Positions 30,891-39,935 of a DNA stretch of 64,000 bases are shown here, piece by piece. Numbering within the stretch: the first letter of the stretch is position 1; each line of letters starts with the position of its first letter. The notes beneath the pieces were generated by a model, which worked only from the letters and a program-made list of their open reading frames with translations, was not told the DNA's origin and did not search any database. The stretch is from Picochlorum sp. 'celeri' (lineage: Eukaryota > Chlorophyta > Trebouxiophyceae): assembly GCA_010909725.1 (NCBI GenBank), contig JAACMV010000028.1, forward strand, positions 124,001-188,000, in the 5' to 3' direction. The position numbers were made by a program, and so were the translations under genes.

Positions 30891-30921
30891 ATCAGTATCT
30901 AATATTCTTTGAGATACTGAT
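30891..30921 (-). other. Perfect 10-bp hairpin in the 3' region of the FN3 gene
   Basis: ATCAGTATCT (30891-30900) and AGATACTGAT (30912-30921) are exact complements around an 11-nt loop. It lies about 50 nt after the FN3 gene stop, so it would form in that gene's 3' UTR or near its cleavage site. Confidence 0.6.
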
Positions 30922-30971
30922 GTAATGATTGAATGGGCTTTCTTGGCCCTTATATGCAGACTGCCAGTGCT

Positions 30972-33900
30972 TTATGTGGTGAATGTGAAGCTCCAATCAT
31001 AATCTCCTGATGATATTGTAATGTCGTTGACATATGTGACCAACCCTCTGTTCCCGCTGCCAATCTCTATCGCAATTTGATATAGGACTGCATCATCCAT
31101 GAATGAAGGTGATGTCGTCTTTGACCCATCATTCAAAAAAGATTCCCAGTACGCAAGAGATGCTGATTTGCTCCCCCTACCATCCTGTCCAAAGGCACCT
31201 GTTGACCACCACCCATTGTTGGCTGAGAATTCATCCTCAGCGCCAGTTGTCTTGTCAACCGTAAGAGTCTGCCAAGAATTAGTTGGAGGATACCCACCAC
31301 TTACTGGTGGAACATTATATGGCTCCAATACAAAGTTAGTGTAAGATGTGGTTCCAGCTTCAGATGCTTTGGTGGAAAATACAGTAAGCTTGAATGCTGG
31401 TGCTGCATTGTTCTCCTGACAATCAGACGTATCAACTTTATAGTACTTGTATTCAATCTTCTTAAAACCAGCCAGAAAGTCCTTGAATAGCATTCCATTG
31501 AATATAGAGGGAAGGAAAGTACCTCGGATTCCAGCCACGTCAGGGGAGGGATCGGTGCAAGGTGTTTCAAAATTCACCACAGAGCTTGGACCTGTTACGT
31601 ATGGAGAGCTAATGATTTGACTAACTCCCTGGGGGGTGCAAGAAGAGCAGTATAATCCAGTATGCCACTGGCCATTCTCCCCTACATCATAGAGCCCCAA
31701 GGTTGGGACAACACTCTTTGGCACAATGAATGGGCCCGTCTTTGGAAGACTACCGGCCACGAAAATAGCACTCGGATCTGACGTTTCACTTGTTCCAGCA
31801 GCATTAGTGGCTGTCACGGTGCATCTATACTCGGCATCCAGATTGAATGGGGCATTCGCAGAAGCTCCATCACCGAGAGTTGCACTGGTACCAACCAATA
31901 CTTTGACAGTTCGGAAATCTGTTGCATCGGCAACATTGCTGCAGATCACGTCATATGATGTGATATCAAGTTCAGGAGACGGTGATGGTGCTAACCATTC
32001 GAGGTTCCTCTCCAAGCGCTTTGCATAAGACACAAAGCTTGTTTGTACATTCGTCACTTTTCCAGGCTTGCATGATTCTGGGTAACTGCAGCGAAAACTC
32101 GTAAAGATCAGATATTTTGATGTCTCTGGGAGGGCAGAACTATGCTTTTTGGCTCTCATACCTGTACGTGATGCTTCGGGGGGTAGCAGCGACAGCCTGA
32201 GATTCAACCTGCTGCCTCACTGACACAACTTGGCACGAGTAGGCTACCTGTAGCGTGATGTCCTCAAATGTCACAGACGTGGTTTGAGAGTCCACTGTCC
32301 TCTCCAGAGGATCCAAATCACCTGATGTACAGGTAACGGCGTAGCTTGAGGGTGCCAAGCCGCTAGTGGGCGCTTGCCACCCCACAGTGATGCCTGGCGT
32401 ACATGTGCCACTGGCAGAGGCAACCACATCTGTGGGCAGTGAAGGTACAACGGGTACAGGTACAGGTACAGGCTGAGGAATCGGCTCTGGCTCTGGGACT
32501 GGCTCTGGTAATGGTTCTGGTAATGGTTCAGGCAATGGCTCTGGCTCTGGCTGGGGTTCAGGCTCTGGCTCAGGCTCTGGCTCTGGCTCTGGTTCAGGCT
32601 CTGGTTCAGGTTCAGGTTCAGGTTCAGGTTCAGGTTCAGGCTCAGCTGGAACCTCTTCAGTCTCAGAGGTCTCCTCTACTCCATCTACCTGAGCACCCTC
32701 TCCAAGGGCAGATGAAGCTGTTTCAGGGTCTTGCAAATCCTGTGATGTCTGCCCAGCAGCCTGCGTTGCTGCCTCCAACTGAGATGCATCAGTCACTCCA
32801 AATGACATACGGCTGTCAGCGATGATTCCTTGGCTATCTCCATCTGTCTGAAACAGACTTCTTCCGGACCGACCTCCTGCTGGACGAACACTCACTACCG
32901 TGCAGTTTATCAAGTCAGGGTCATAATTCGAGAGAGAGATCAAATTCCTGCATAAATTGTCCTGCTTTTCTTGTCCAAAAGACTCCACAGTCTCATTTGC
33001 AAAGGAAATTTGGACGTCTAGCACAGGGATCTCAACAGTAACCACAGCGGGTGGAGGTGGAGGCTGAGAAGGTGGTGGTGGTGACAACGGTGGCAGGATG
33101 GGCCTTTTCAGAATGAACCTCCAATGCAGACCCTTTCGCGTAGCACGATCCAATATGACTGAATTGTCTCCGCATAGATTATTATCTCTGAGGACTGGAC
33201 CAAGAAGACTCACAGATCCCCTTGTCGTACAGGTCTCTCGATACTGCATCATATAACAATAATACACTCTGGTAGTCAATCCTTCCTCTTGATGAAACCT
33301 CATTGAGATCTGCCGTGAACAAAATCAAAAAGATCCTTGCGAGATACTTGTCAATCGTACCTTTGCAAATACTTTGTATACTGTCCCTCGATTCCCCACT
33401 TGAGTGAGATCCCACGAGAGCAGACCTCTGGGACGTACTCGCACAGATTTGGACCGACAACTTCTGGCAAACGATAGCTTTGCTGGACAGCACTTTGCTC
33501 GGTACACCTGCAAGCAACCCAAGACAGATATGGTAATAATTCATAGTAGTAGGTATCCCTCATAGAAAAACAACGCACTGCCTCGAGGGAAAATGTGTTG
33601 CTTTCCACGTTGACCACACGCCACCTCATCGGCCTCTTCGCATCAGCCGACTGGAGCCGCACCCTTCCAGAAGGATCCCTTCCCCATTCCTCGTAGGACA
33701 GGTACTTTCCTACAGAGGGAAATTACATAGCAATACGTCGTTACTATAGTAGCTCTTATTTGAAAAGTTTTGATTTTGCGAACCCCGAATGGTCAAGACT
33801 CGCCCATGTTGCCTTTCGCTCTTTCGTCTGTATGATAGGTCACACAACGCGTACCTCTGCAGTCTCCCGTTCCCACATACTGAACGACATATTCTCCATC

Positions 33901-34104
33901 CAACAACTTGCCTGTAACGCATCATTATAATCATGAGCTGTATTAATTTAAATAGTGTGACAATATGTGAGCGTCGAATTCAATGCAACGCGCAACAGTC
34001 CGTGTCAGATCAAACTCACCATAGCAGGCAGCCACGGAACCAAGAAGTACCACGGCAACCGCGAACGCCGTGTTGAGAGTCATTTTTGTATCAGACCCAG
34101 TCAT
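30972..34104 (-). CDS. Secreted cell-surface protein with Pro-Glu repeats and FN3 domains
   Basis: Six exons: 34104-34020, 33911-33855, 33709-33579, 33507-33361, 33309-32162 and 32085-30972. All five GT-AG introns join in phase and give 893 aa. A signal peptide ([22 protein letters not shown]) opens the protein; the ATG at 34083 is also possible. Cys-bearing modules follow to about residue 210, then a proline spacer ([12 protein letters not shown]), a domain rich in Asn and Val, a long Pro-Glu repeat, and two FN3-like domains ([13 protein letters not shown]...SYAVTC and CKPGKVTNV...SYDVIC). The C-terminal domain of about 240 residues looks like a beta-sandwich ([25 protein letters not shown]). 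Likely cell-wall or adhesion glycoprotein; no close family recognised. Intron 4 is only 51 nt. Confidence 0.8.
32440..32645 (-). repeat. Pro-Glu/Pro-Gln/Pro-Val coding repeat
   Basis: A near-continuous hexanucleotide repeat (GAACCT/GAGCCA-type codon pairs) within exon 5 of the FN3 gene encodes PE dipeptides, grading into PEPLPEPL and [10 protein letters not shown]. It is probably an extended, length-variable stalk separating surface domains. Confidence 0.9.
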
Positions 34105-34478
34105 GCGAAAACCGAAAAAGCTTGTTGCTTTTATAATAGTGGTGTATATAATATACTTTAAAGTCTGTATAGATCCTTTCTTCGCCCTGCACAAGAATGG
34201 TAGTTGCTTACCCTCGTTGTTGTTTTGTGTGTCCACTTTGCAGTGGCGTATTCAAATGTCGACTTACAGCAAACCACCCTGTATCAGGCCTCGAGATATT
34301 CGATAAAGTAGTAGTAAAAAGGTATAAATTTGTAAAAAAGTATGTATAAATACTATATGGGATACGAGCTCGAACAACTGGCTACATGACGACGCAATCT
34401 AGGGTCGAATCTGGGATATGCATGCTGACGTGTACATGGACAGATCCACGTGACACGCCATTTGATCAAGCAAAAGTG

Positions 34479-34492
34479 TCATGAGCTCATGA
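34479..34492. repeat. 14-bp perfect palindrome
   Basis: TCATGAGCTCATGA in the divergent region. A possible dimeric regulator site. Confidence 0.6.
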
Positions 34493-34606
34493 AACTCGAT
34501 TCCTCACCGTCGATGCAGAAAACAAATCAGATGCTACTCTTCATAATGATGTACACATTGTACCTATTCCTTGGTCTATGGATTTCTTCTTCTCTTATCA
34601 CCTAAC

Positions 34607-34633
34607 TCATGGAGAGGGTTGAGGACTCCATGA
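34607..34633. repeat. 8-bp inverted repeat, 11-nt spacer
   Basis: TCATGGAG at 34607-34614 and CTCCATGA at 34626-34633 are exact complements. Either a small RNA hairpin or a protein site; no transcript evidence. Confidence 0.45.
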
Positions 34634-34963
34634 CACTGCTCAAGAGAGAGAGACTAGGCTAGAAGAAATGAGCTTACCAATCACGACATTGCGCCCATGG
34701 TGCCGAGCATACTATTCATTACAGATGAAATCACTCACAAAGAAAAAGAGAGGGAGCACATGCCAACAATCGAATGAACAATCTGCCCATTCATCTCTCT
34801 CCATGAAAAGGAAAAGGAGCACGTCTTTTCCCTCCTATAGATGACGCGCATCTGCAGGCATGAAACATTTTAATACCATTATTGAATTAAAATATCCTTT
34901 CAGTTAGCCATGAGACAGGGAGAACAACACTATTACTAGGAAGAATTGTTGTTGTCGGCAACC

Positions 34964-36139
34964 ATGGCTAAACACAACCCAAAGGATACGGCGAGCAATG
35001 AAGAAATAACCCCAGAGTACAATGACAATGTCAAACAAAAGTCTCAAGCAGTATCCGATGGAGAACCCGGTCCTTCAGCAGCAGCAAGAACAGCAAGAGA
35101 AGGAGGAGAAGGACGAATGCCCCCTGCTTTTCACGTCGACGACAACTCAGAAGAAGAAGTAGATCAGATATGTGTCGAGATGGCTTCAGATTTAGGATTT
35201 TCAGATACTCAGTTGGAAAAGACATTTCAGAGAATGTATATGGAGTCTCAGAGGAAATTGGATGTCCAATTTCACATTGCAAGATCAATGGCTTGGGCTG
35301 CTGTCGGTATTCGGATGCTCTCTGATATGTCGAATCGGTTCCTTTCTCACTATATTCAGAGTGGTATTGTTCTTTTCGGTGCGGTGACGACGCTGTTTCC
35401 TGGGTATGCGTATCAGTTGTTTCGGAATGTTGAGTATCACAGGTATAGGCCTGTAGTGGTGATGCTGGATAATGTGCTGCAAGTGGTGCTTGGGTGCTTT
35501 ACGCACGATCAGATCTATCCAGAGCCTCAGGATATTGCATCATGGAGATCTGCGTCTCCATTTAGAGCTGTGGCGGTGTTTGTGACGGGGAGCGGCGTGT
35601 CGTGGTTGAACATGTCTGCCCTGTTGGGAAGTCTGACCTTTCGATTTGCTTGGATTCAGCAAATCCTTCTGGTGGCGATCATGATGCTCTCCTCTCCCGA
35701 GATGTGTTCGAGGTCGTATAGTCTTCAGAAGGCACATATTCATGTTATGGCTCGGATTATGAATTTGGTCAAAAGAATCATGGGAGCCAATCAAGCATCA
35801 AGCATTGTAGGAGAGGACCATGTGGCTGTTCAGGCCTGGACCTGCGTATACGGAGAGGAGGAGCATGCCTGCGAGCTGGATGCCGAACATGCCTGTCTGG
35901 TCGGCCAAAGCGGCGTCCTGCTGCTCGCTGGATTCATCTTTCCCACCCTCTACCTCTTTGCCCAAGAATTAACCATGAGGAAGAGATTTTTACAGCAGAA
36001 TTTTCAGTACTCTCCTCATCAGAAGATTGTATTGACTCCTGTAGAGCCAGGAGTGCTGCATTATGCTGCTTTTGCAGTCCCAACAGTGGCCATGCTCTAT
36101 TTCTATTGGACCAATTTCTCTTCCACTCGAGTGGCATGA
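34964..36139 (+). CDS. Multi-pass membrane protein, unrecognised
   Basis: Intron-free, 391 aa from the ATG at 34964; the open frame upstream has only a TTG. A hydrophilic N-terminus of about 100 residues (Ser, Glu and Ala-rich) is followed by five or six hydrophobic segments: SGIVLFGAVTTLFPGYAYQL, VAVFVTGSGVSWLNMSALLG, WIQQILLVAIMML, SGVLLLAGFIFPTLYLFA and LHYAAFAVPTVAMLYFYW. A cytosolic or lumenal loop carries several cysteines (TCVYGEEEHACELDAEHAC). I do not recognise the family. TGTAA occurs shortly after the stop. The coding call rests on length, membrane pattern and clean flanks. Confidence 0.7.
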   Translation: MAKHNPKDTASNEEITPEYNDNVKQKSQAVSDGEPGPSAAARTAREGGEGRMPPAFHVDDNSEEEVDQICVEMASDLGFSDTQLEKTFQRMYMESQRKLDVQFHIARSMAWAAVGIRMLSDMSNRFLSHYIQSGIVLFGAVTTLFPGYAYQLFRNVEYHRYRPVVVMLDNVLQVVLGCFTHDQIYPEPQDIASWRSASPFRAVAVFVTGSGVSWLNMSALLGSLTFRFAWIQQILLVAIMMLSSPEMCSRSYSLQKAHIHVMARIMNLVKRIMGANQASSIVGEDHVAVQAWTCVYGEEEHACELDAEHACLVGQSGVLLLAGFIFPTLYLFAQELTMRKRFLQQNFQYSPHQKIVLTPVEPGVLHYAAFAVPTVAMLYFYWTNFSSTRVA

Positions 36140-36259
36140 TGCTTTTGTATACTTGGCATTATAGTACTGTAAGAAGAAGAAGAAGAAGATATTTTTATAT
36201 CGCAAATAAAAGTGGAAGTAAACGCAGTAGGAGTAGCAGGGCTGCGGTGAATTCATCGC

Positions 36260-37171
36260 ATGGCCACTAGGCAATGGATCTCTCTCCGAGAAGAAGAGAA
36301 ACGCGACAATCTTCATCGCCTTCATCATAAAAAAGACGATGTTTTCTCATGCTTTGATTGGAATATTCTTTCCTCCAAGTATGCCAGAGAGCACGCTGGC
36401 CACTGTCCCTCGGAATTCCTTACTACAGAATACAGGATCCAATTGATCCTTGATGAGCTCGACAGATGCAATGCTGACATCATATGTCTCCAGGAGGTGG
36501 ATGAAAAAGATGTATTTCATGCCCATATACAGCCATGGGCAATGGCCAAGGGGTACCAGGTGGGTGGGTTTCTTATATGCCCAAGTGACTCACAAGGTGT
36601 TGTACTCTTGTATAAATCATCAACCTTTGTGTGCCTCGAATCATCCATTATTCGATATGCGGATATTGATGACACAGTATTATGTCACGGATACGAAGAG
36701 GGTGCTGTTCTACTGAAGCTGGAAATGCGTGCAAATGGCATTTCCAGCCATCTGTGCATTGCTGGCACCCATCTGTACTGGAATCCTGCTCGGCCCGAGG
36801 TGAAAAGGAGACAGGCAGAGATACTCAAAGAGGCATGCTTGAGGTTTTCTTCAAATTCAAATGCCACAATCATCATCATGGGAGACTTGAATGACCTGCC
36901 TGGAACCCAATCTTGTGGTGTACATGCTGCCTTGCCCAGTGACATGACAAGCGCCATGGATACATGTCTAGGAGGCATAGAACCCCCACCAACGACATTC
37001 ACCCCATGGTTTACTGGATGCTTGGACTATATATATTACACACACACAACCCTTGAGTGCTGTGCCTGCTGGGCATCATCATCATCATTTGTCAGAGTCC
37101 TCCTTCCAGACCAATACAACCCATCCGATCACATTCCAATTGCTGTTCGATTCCGTATACCAAAGTCCTGA
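36260..37171 (+). CDS. Endonuclease/exonuclease/phosphatase family protein (CCR4/nocturnin/angel-like)
   Basis: Intron-free, 303 aa, ATG at 36260. EEP catalytic motifs are in order: FDWNILS (Asn), IICLQEVDE (metal-binding Glu), IAGTHLYWNP (His), IMGDLNDLPG (Asp, Asn), CLDYIYY and SDHIPIAV (catalytic His). This is the CCR4-type deadenylase branch of the Mg2+-dependent EEP superfamily. There is no leucine-rich repeat domain, so it is closer to nocturnin/angel or 2'-phosphodiesterase forms than to CCR4 itself. Substrate could be poly(A) RNA or a nucleotide; this cannot be decided from the sequence. Confidence 0.9.
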   Translation: MATRQWISLREEEKRDNLHRLHHKKDDVFSCFDWNILSSKYAREHAGHCPSEFLTTEYRIQLILDELDRCNADIICLQEVDEKDVFHAHIQPWAMAKGYQVGGFLICPSDSQGVVLLYKSSTFVCLESSIIRYADIDDTVLCHGYEEGAVLLKLEMRANGISSHLCIAGTHLYWNPARPEVKRRQAEILKEACLRFSSNSNATIIIMGDLNDLPGTQSCGVHAALPSDMTSAMDTCLGGIEPPPTTFTPWFTGCLDYIYYTHTTLECCACWASSSSFVRVLLPDQYNPSDHIPIAVRFRIPKS

Positions 37172-37529
37172 ATAGATCTGTTCCATCACATAGATGTATT
37201 AAATTATTATTTAAATATTACTACTGATCAGGTATGGGTTCAAGAATCGTCTAATAATACAGTAGTTGTTGTTGCAAATTCTGGCGTGATCTTCACAACG
37301 CCCCCCACCCAGAAGGGCTGGATATATCCTTGATTCTGATACTAGTAGTAACATATAGTATGGGTGATTGATACTCCACTTTACCTATGTGTATATGAGT
37401 ATGCTGCTCCCAAGAAGAAGGAGAGAAAGAAGAAATTTGCGATGGAGAGACAATTTCACACTAACCAACATTCTTCTGCTGCTGTTGCCTGCAGGAAGAA
37501 AGAAAAAAGAATTCCTTTATCATTCAAGG
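37172..37529. other. Intergenic region and kinase leader
   Basis: No supported gene. A GGATATATCC element at 37319-37328 may serve as a TATA box for the kinase. The kinase reading frame is open upstream to 37368 but without an ATG in frame before 37530. Confidence 0.45.
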
Positions 37530-38585
37530 ATGGGAAACGTATGCTCTGGTAGTAGATCTACTGAGCAAGAGCACAGGACTGAACACAGTTCCAAAGCGGT
37601 TGGAAGACAGCCAACATTTAGCAAAGTACATGCTCGTCTTCGACAGGATTGCAAGGTGAGGGATGCGTACAAGATTGGAAAGACAGTTGGGACTGGTGGG
37701 TTTTCGATAGTCAAGATGGTGACGGATCGAGAAACGGGGGAGGTGATGGCATGCAAGATTATGACTCTGCCCCCAGAGGGGGCCAAGGCTGCTGATGGGG
37801 AGAGCACTCGGAGCGATATTTTCAAAGAGATAGATATCATCATGTCATTAAGACATGATAATATTATTTATATGAAAGAATACTTTGAGGAGAATGGGCG
37901 TGTGTATGTGATTATGGAGTATCTTCCTGGTGGAGAGTTGTTGGAAGCCTTGTTGGGCAAGGAAAAGGGGAGTGATGGCAAGGAGCCCCACTACTCTGAA
38001 GAGGATGCGAGAATAATCTTTTCTCAGTTGATTGAAGCTGTGCATTACATGCACGATAAGCAAATTGTTCACAGGGATTTGAAGCTGGAGAATATGCTGC
38101 TGCAGAAGCCGAATGATATCAATTCCATCAAGATTGCAGACTTTGGCCTGGCCAAAAAGTATGGCCAGGCTGCACTGAGTACAATCTGCGGTACGCCCCA
38201 GTATGTCGCACCAGAGGTTATCAAAGGAGGAAGCACACCGTATACATATGGAAAAGAGTGTGATTTATGGAGTTGCGGAGTCATTCTGTTCATCCTGTTG
38301 GGTGGATACCCCCCATTCTATGATGATTCAGAGCCACGATTGTTCAGAAAGATTCGACAGGGCAAGCCTGATATGGATGATCCAGTGTGGGATGAGGTCT
38401 CTACAGAAGCCAAGGATTTGATCATGAAACTGCTTGTCGTTGATCCAGAGAAGCGATTGACTGTTGAAGGTGTTTTAGAGCATCCTTGGATGAATCCAAA
38501 GCATACTGGAAGCAGAAAGGATTTGCTCAAGACCATGTCCAAGATGAAGACAAGTTTCAAAACGAAACAATTACAAGCTACCTGA
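37530..38585 (+). CDS. CAMK-type Ser/Thr protein kinase with predicted N-terminal acylation
   Basis: Intron-free, 351 aa. The start at 37530 is favoured because it yields MGNVCSGS: Gly2 for myristoylation and Cys5 for palmitoylation, as in plant CDPKs. The kinase domain spans about residues 47-315: glycine loop GTGGFSIV, Lys76 (ACKI), HRDLKLEN (Asp183), DFG (204-206), APE (227-229), DLWSCGVILF and HPWMNP. The C-terminal tail is only about 30 residues (LKTMSKMKTSFKTKQLQAT), basic and possibly autoinhibitory or calmodulin-binding. There are no EF-hands, so it is not a full CDPK. It is probably membrane-tethered. Confidence 0.92.
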   Translation: MGNVCSGSRSTEQEHRTEHSSKAVGRQPTFSKVHARLRQDCKVRDAYKIGKTVGTGGFSIVKMVTDRETGEVMACKIMTLPPEGAKAADGESTRSDIFKEIDIIMSLRHDNIIYMKEYFEENGRVYVIMEYLPGGELLEALLGKEKGSDGKEPHYSEEDARIIFSQLIEAVHYMHDKQIVHRDLKLENMLLQKPNDINSIKIADFGLAKKYGQAALSTICGTPQYVAPEVIKGGSTPYTYGKECDLWSCGVILFILLGGYPPFYDDSEPRLFRKIRQGKPDMDDPVWDEVSTEAKDLIMKLLVVDPEKRLTVEGVLEHPWMNPKHTGSRKDLLKTMSKMKTSFKTKQLQAT

Positions 38586-38682
38586 TTTTGCCAGTTTGTA
38601 GGATTTACTCATTGTTGTTGTTGTTGTTGTTAAAGTAGTAGTAGTAATAGTATGTGAATGGAATCCATGTGATCTTTCTCTA

Positions 38683-38701
38683 TCGAGTCGAGTCGAGTCG
38701 A
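38683..38701. repeat. (TCGAG)3-4 short tandem repeat
   Basis: Pentamer TCGAG repeated in the 5' leader of the PP2A methylesterase gene, 28 nt before its ATG. Confidence 0.8.
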
Positions 38702-38728
38702 TCAAGAAAATTTCTGAATTTATTGGTC

Positions 38729-39748
38729 ATGTCTAGAGACGAATCTTCGACGTGGGAAGCGTATTTCTCACAAAAGATTCGATACAGATGTAAAAATCGT
38801 GATATAGAATTTAATATTTATATTTCATTGCCTATTGATGAGATTCGAGGGAATGATACGCCAGTTGTGCTCTGTCTTCACGGTGCTGGGTATTCGGGTT
38901 TGACTTTTGCACCGCTGGCGAGAGGGATTGCCAAGGAATGTCCTCAGTGTTGCATTGTTGCGCCTGACATGAGGGGTCATGGGGATACACGGGCTTTGGA
39001 TGAGGTGGATATGTCTGCAAAGACACTCGTGGAGGATGTGGGAGCATTGCATAGTCATCTCAGGCATGATTGCAACATGTCTGGTCCTCTGATTCTGGTA
39101 GGATGGAGCATGGGAGCAGCGATTGCGGTCAAGTATGCTTGTAGTACAGATAGTATATCAGGTCTTGTTGCTATTGATGTGGTTGAAGGGACGGCGCTTG
39201 GCTCTCTGAGGACAATGTCAGGTGTGTTGCAGCAGAGGCCCAAGGGTTTTGCATGCATGTCAGATGCAGTGGCCTGGGCATTGAACAGTGGAACGTCAAG
39301 GCTTGAAGAATCTGCCACGATATCAATACCAGGAATGTTGAAGTGCTGTAATAGTGATGTTGAAGGGCAACGAAGGGAGGATAAAGATGTGTTGATGCCT
39401 CATGGGGGGCTTGGCAGAATTACAGAGGGCCCATCATCAGACTCACAGGACGACAACAAAGGAATCTCAAACTACAGATATACCTGGAGAGTTGATCTGG
39501 CTCGGTCAGAACCCCATTGGGAGGGATGGTTCAAGGGCCTGTCCCAGGCATTTTTGGATGTACCATGCCCAAAGGTTCTGGTGCTGGCAGGGACTGACAG
39601 GTTGGACAAGACGCTGATGATTGCTCACATGCAGGGGAAATTCCAGCTCAATGTCATACCAAAGTCTGGTCACGCGGTGCATGAAGATCAACCAGAGTTG
39701 GTGGCTGATACAATTATGAATTTTATGACACGGTATAAAATTGTATGA
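38729..39748 (+). CDS. PPME1: Protein phosphatase methylesterase 1 (PPME1)
   Basis: Intron-free, 339 aa from the ATG at 38729; the open frame upstream starts only with GTG. An alpha/beta-hydrolase that removes the methyl ester from the C-terminal Leu of the PP2A catalytic subunit. Motifs: LCLHGAGYSGLTF (oxyanion region), VAPDMRGHGDT, LVGWSMGAAIA (nucleophile Ser127), IDVVEGTAL, YTWRVDLARSEPHWEGWFKG (PP2A-contact block), AGTDRLDKTLMIAHMQGKFQ and SGHAVHEDQPE (catalytic His). All match the PME-1 family and its length. An insertion of about 30 hydrophilic residues lies before YTWRVD. The gene converges with the syntaxin gene, stop to stop 25 nt. Confidence 0.95.
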   Translation: MSRDESSTWEAYFSQKIRYRCKNRDIEFNIYISLPIDEIRGNDTPVVLCLHGAGYSGLTFAPLARGIAKECPQCCIVAPDMRGHGDTRALDEVDMSAKTLVEDVGALHSHLRHDCNMSGPLILVGWSMGAAIAVKYACSTDSISGLVAIDVVEGTALGSLRTMSGVLQQRPKGFACMSDAVAWALNSGTSRLEESATISIPGMLKCCNSDVEGQRREDKDVLMPHGGLGRITEGPSSDSQDDNKGISNYRYTWRVDLARSEPHWEGWFKGLSQAFLDVPCPKVLVLAGTDRLDKTLMIAHMQGKFQLNVIPKSGHAVHEDQPELVADTIMNFMTRYKIV

Positions 39749-39773
39749 CAAATGTTACTACGATTGAAATTTT

Positions 39774-39935
39774 CTATTTGGTCAACGTGATTGCTAAAAT
39801 AATGGCAACTACTATGGCTGCAATTAAGATCATGATCAGTATGCAACAGATCATTTTTCTGGATCGCTTTTGGGATTGTTTTGCAGCAGCCAAATGTGTC
39901 ACGCCAGTCTCCACTTGAGCTAGGGAACTATTCAC
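39774..39935 (-). other. Alternative terminal exon B of the syntaxin gene
   Basis: 54 codons including the stop, preceded by a CTGCAG acceptor. It is homologous to exon A (40087-40251): both share GVTHL.AAKQSQ.R.RK, then Cys-Cys and a hydrophobic helix, but the anchors differ (CCILIMILIAAIVVAIILA against CCAIILGLIIIVAVVLA). It arose by tandem exon duplication and has kept an open frame. Confidence 0.85.

Larger units (their letters stand above)
34105..34963. other. Largest intergenic region (divergent promoters)
   Basis: 859 bp between divergent starts. No supported ORF or known RNA. It holds a TATATAATATAC stretch near 34145 (likely the FN3 gene promoter), paired CACGTG/GACGTG-like elements around 34430-34458, a 14-bp palindrome (34479-34492), an 8-bp inverted repeat (34607-34633), and purine-rich GAGAG/AAAGAG runs at 34640-34830. 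Confidence 0.5.

Noticed and set aside
32403..32825. 140-codon plus-strand ORF rich in Gln, Val, Ala and Leu
   Set aside because: It is the complement of the Pro-Glu coding repeat; the composition follows from the repeat, not from a protein.
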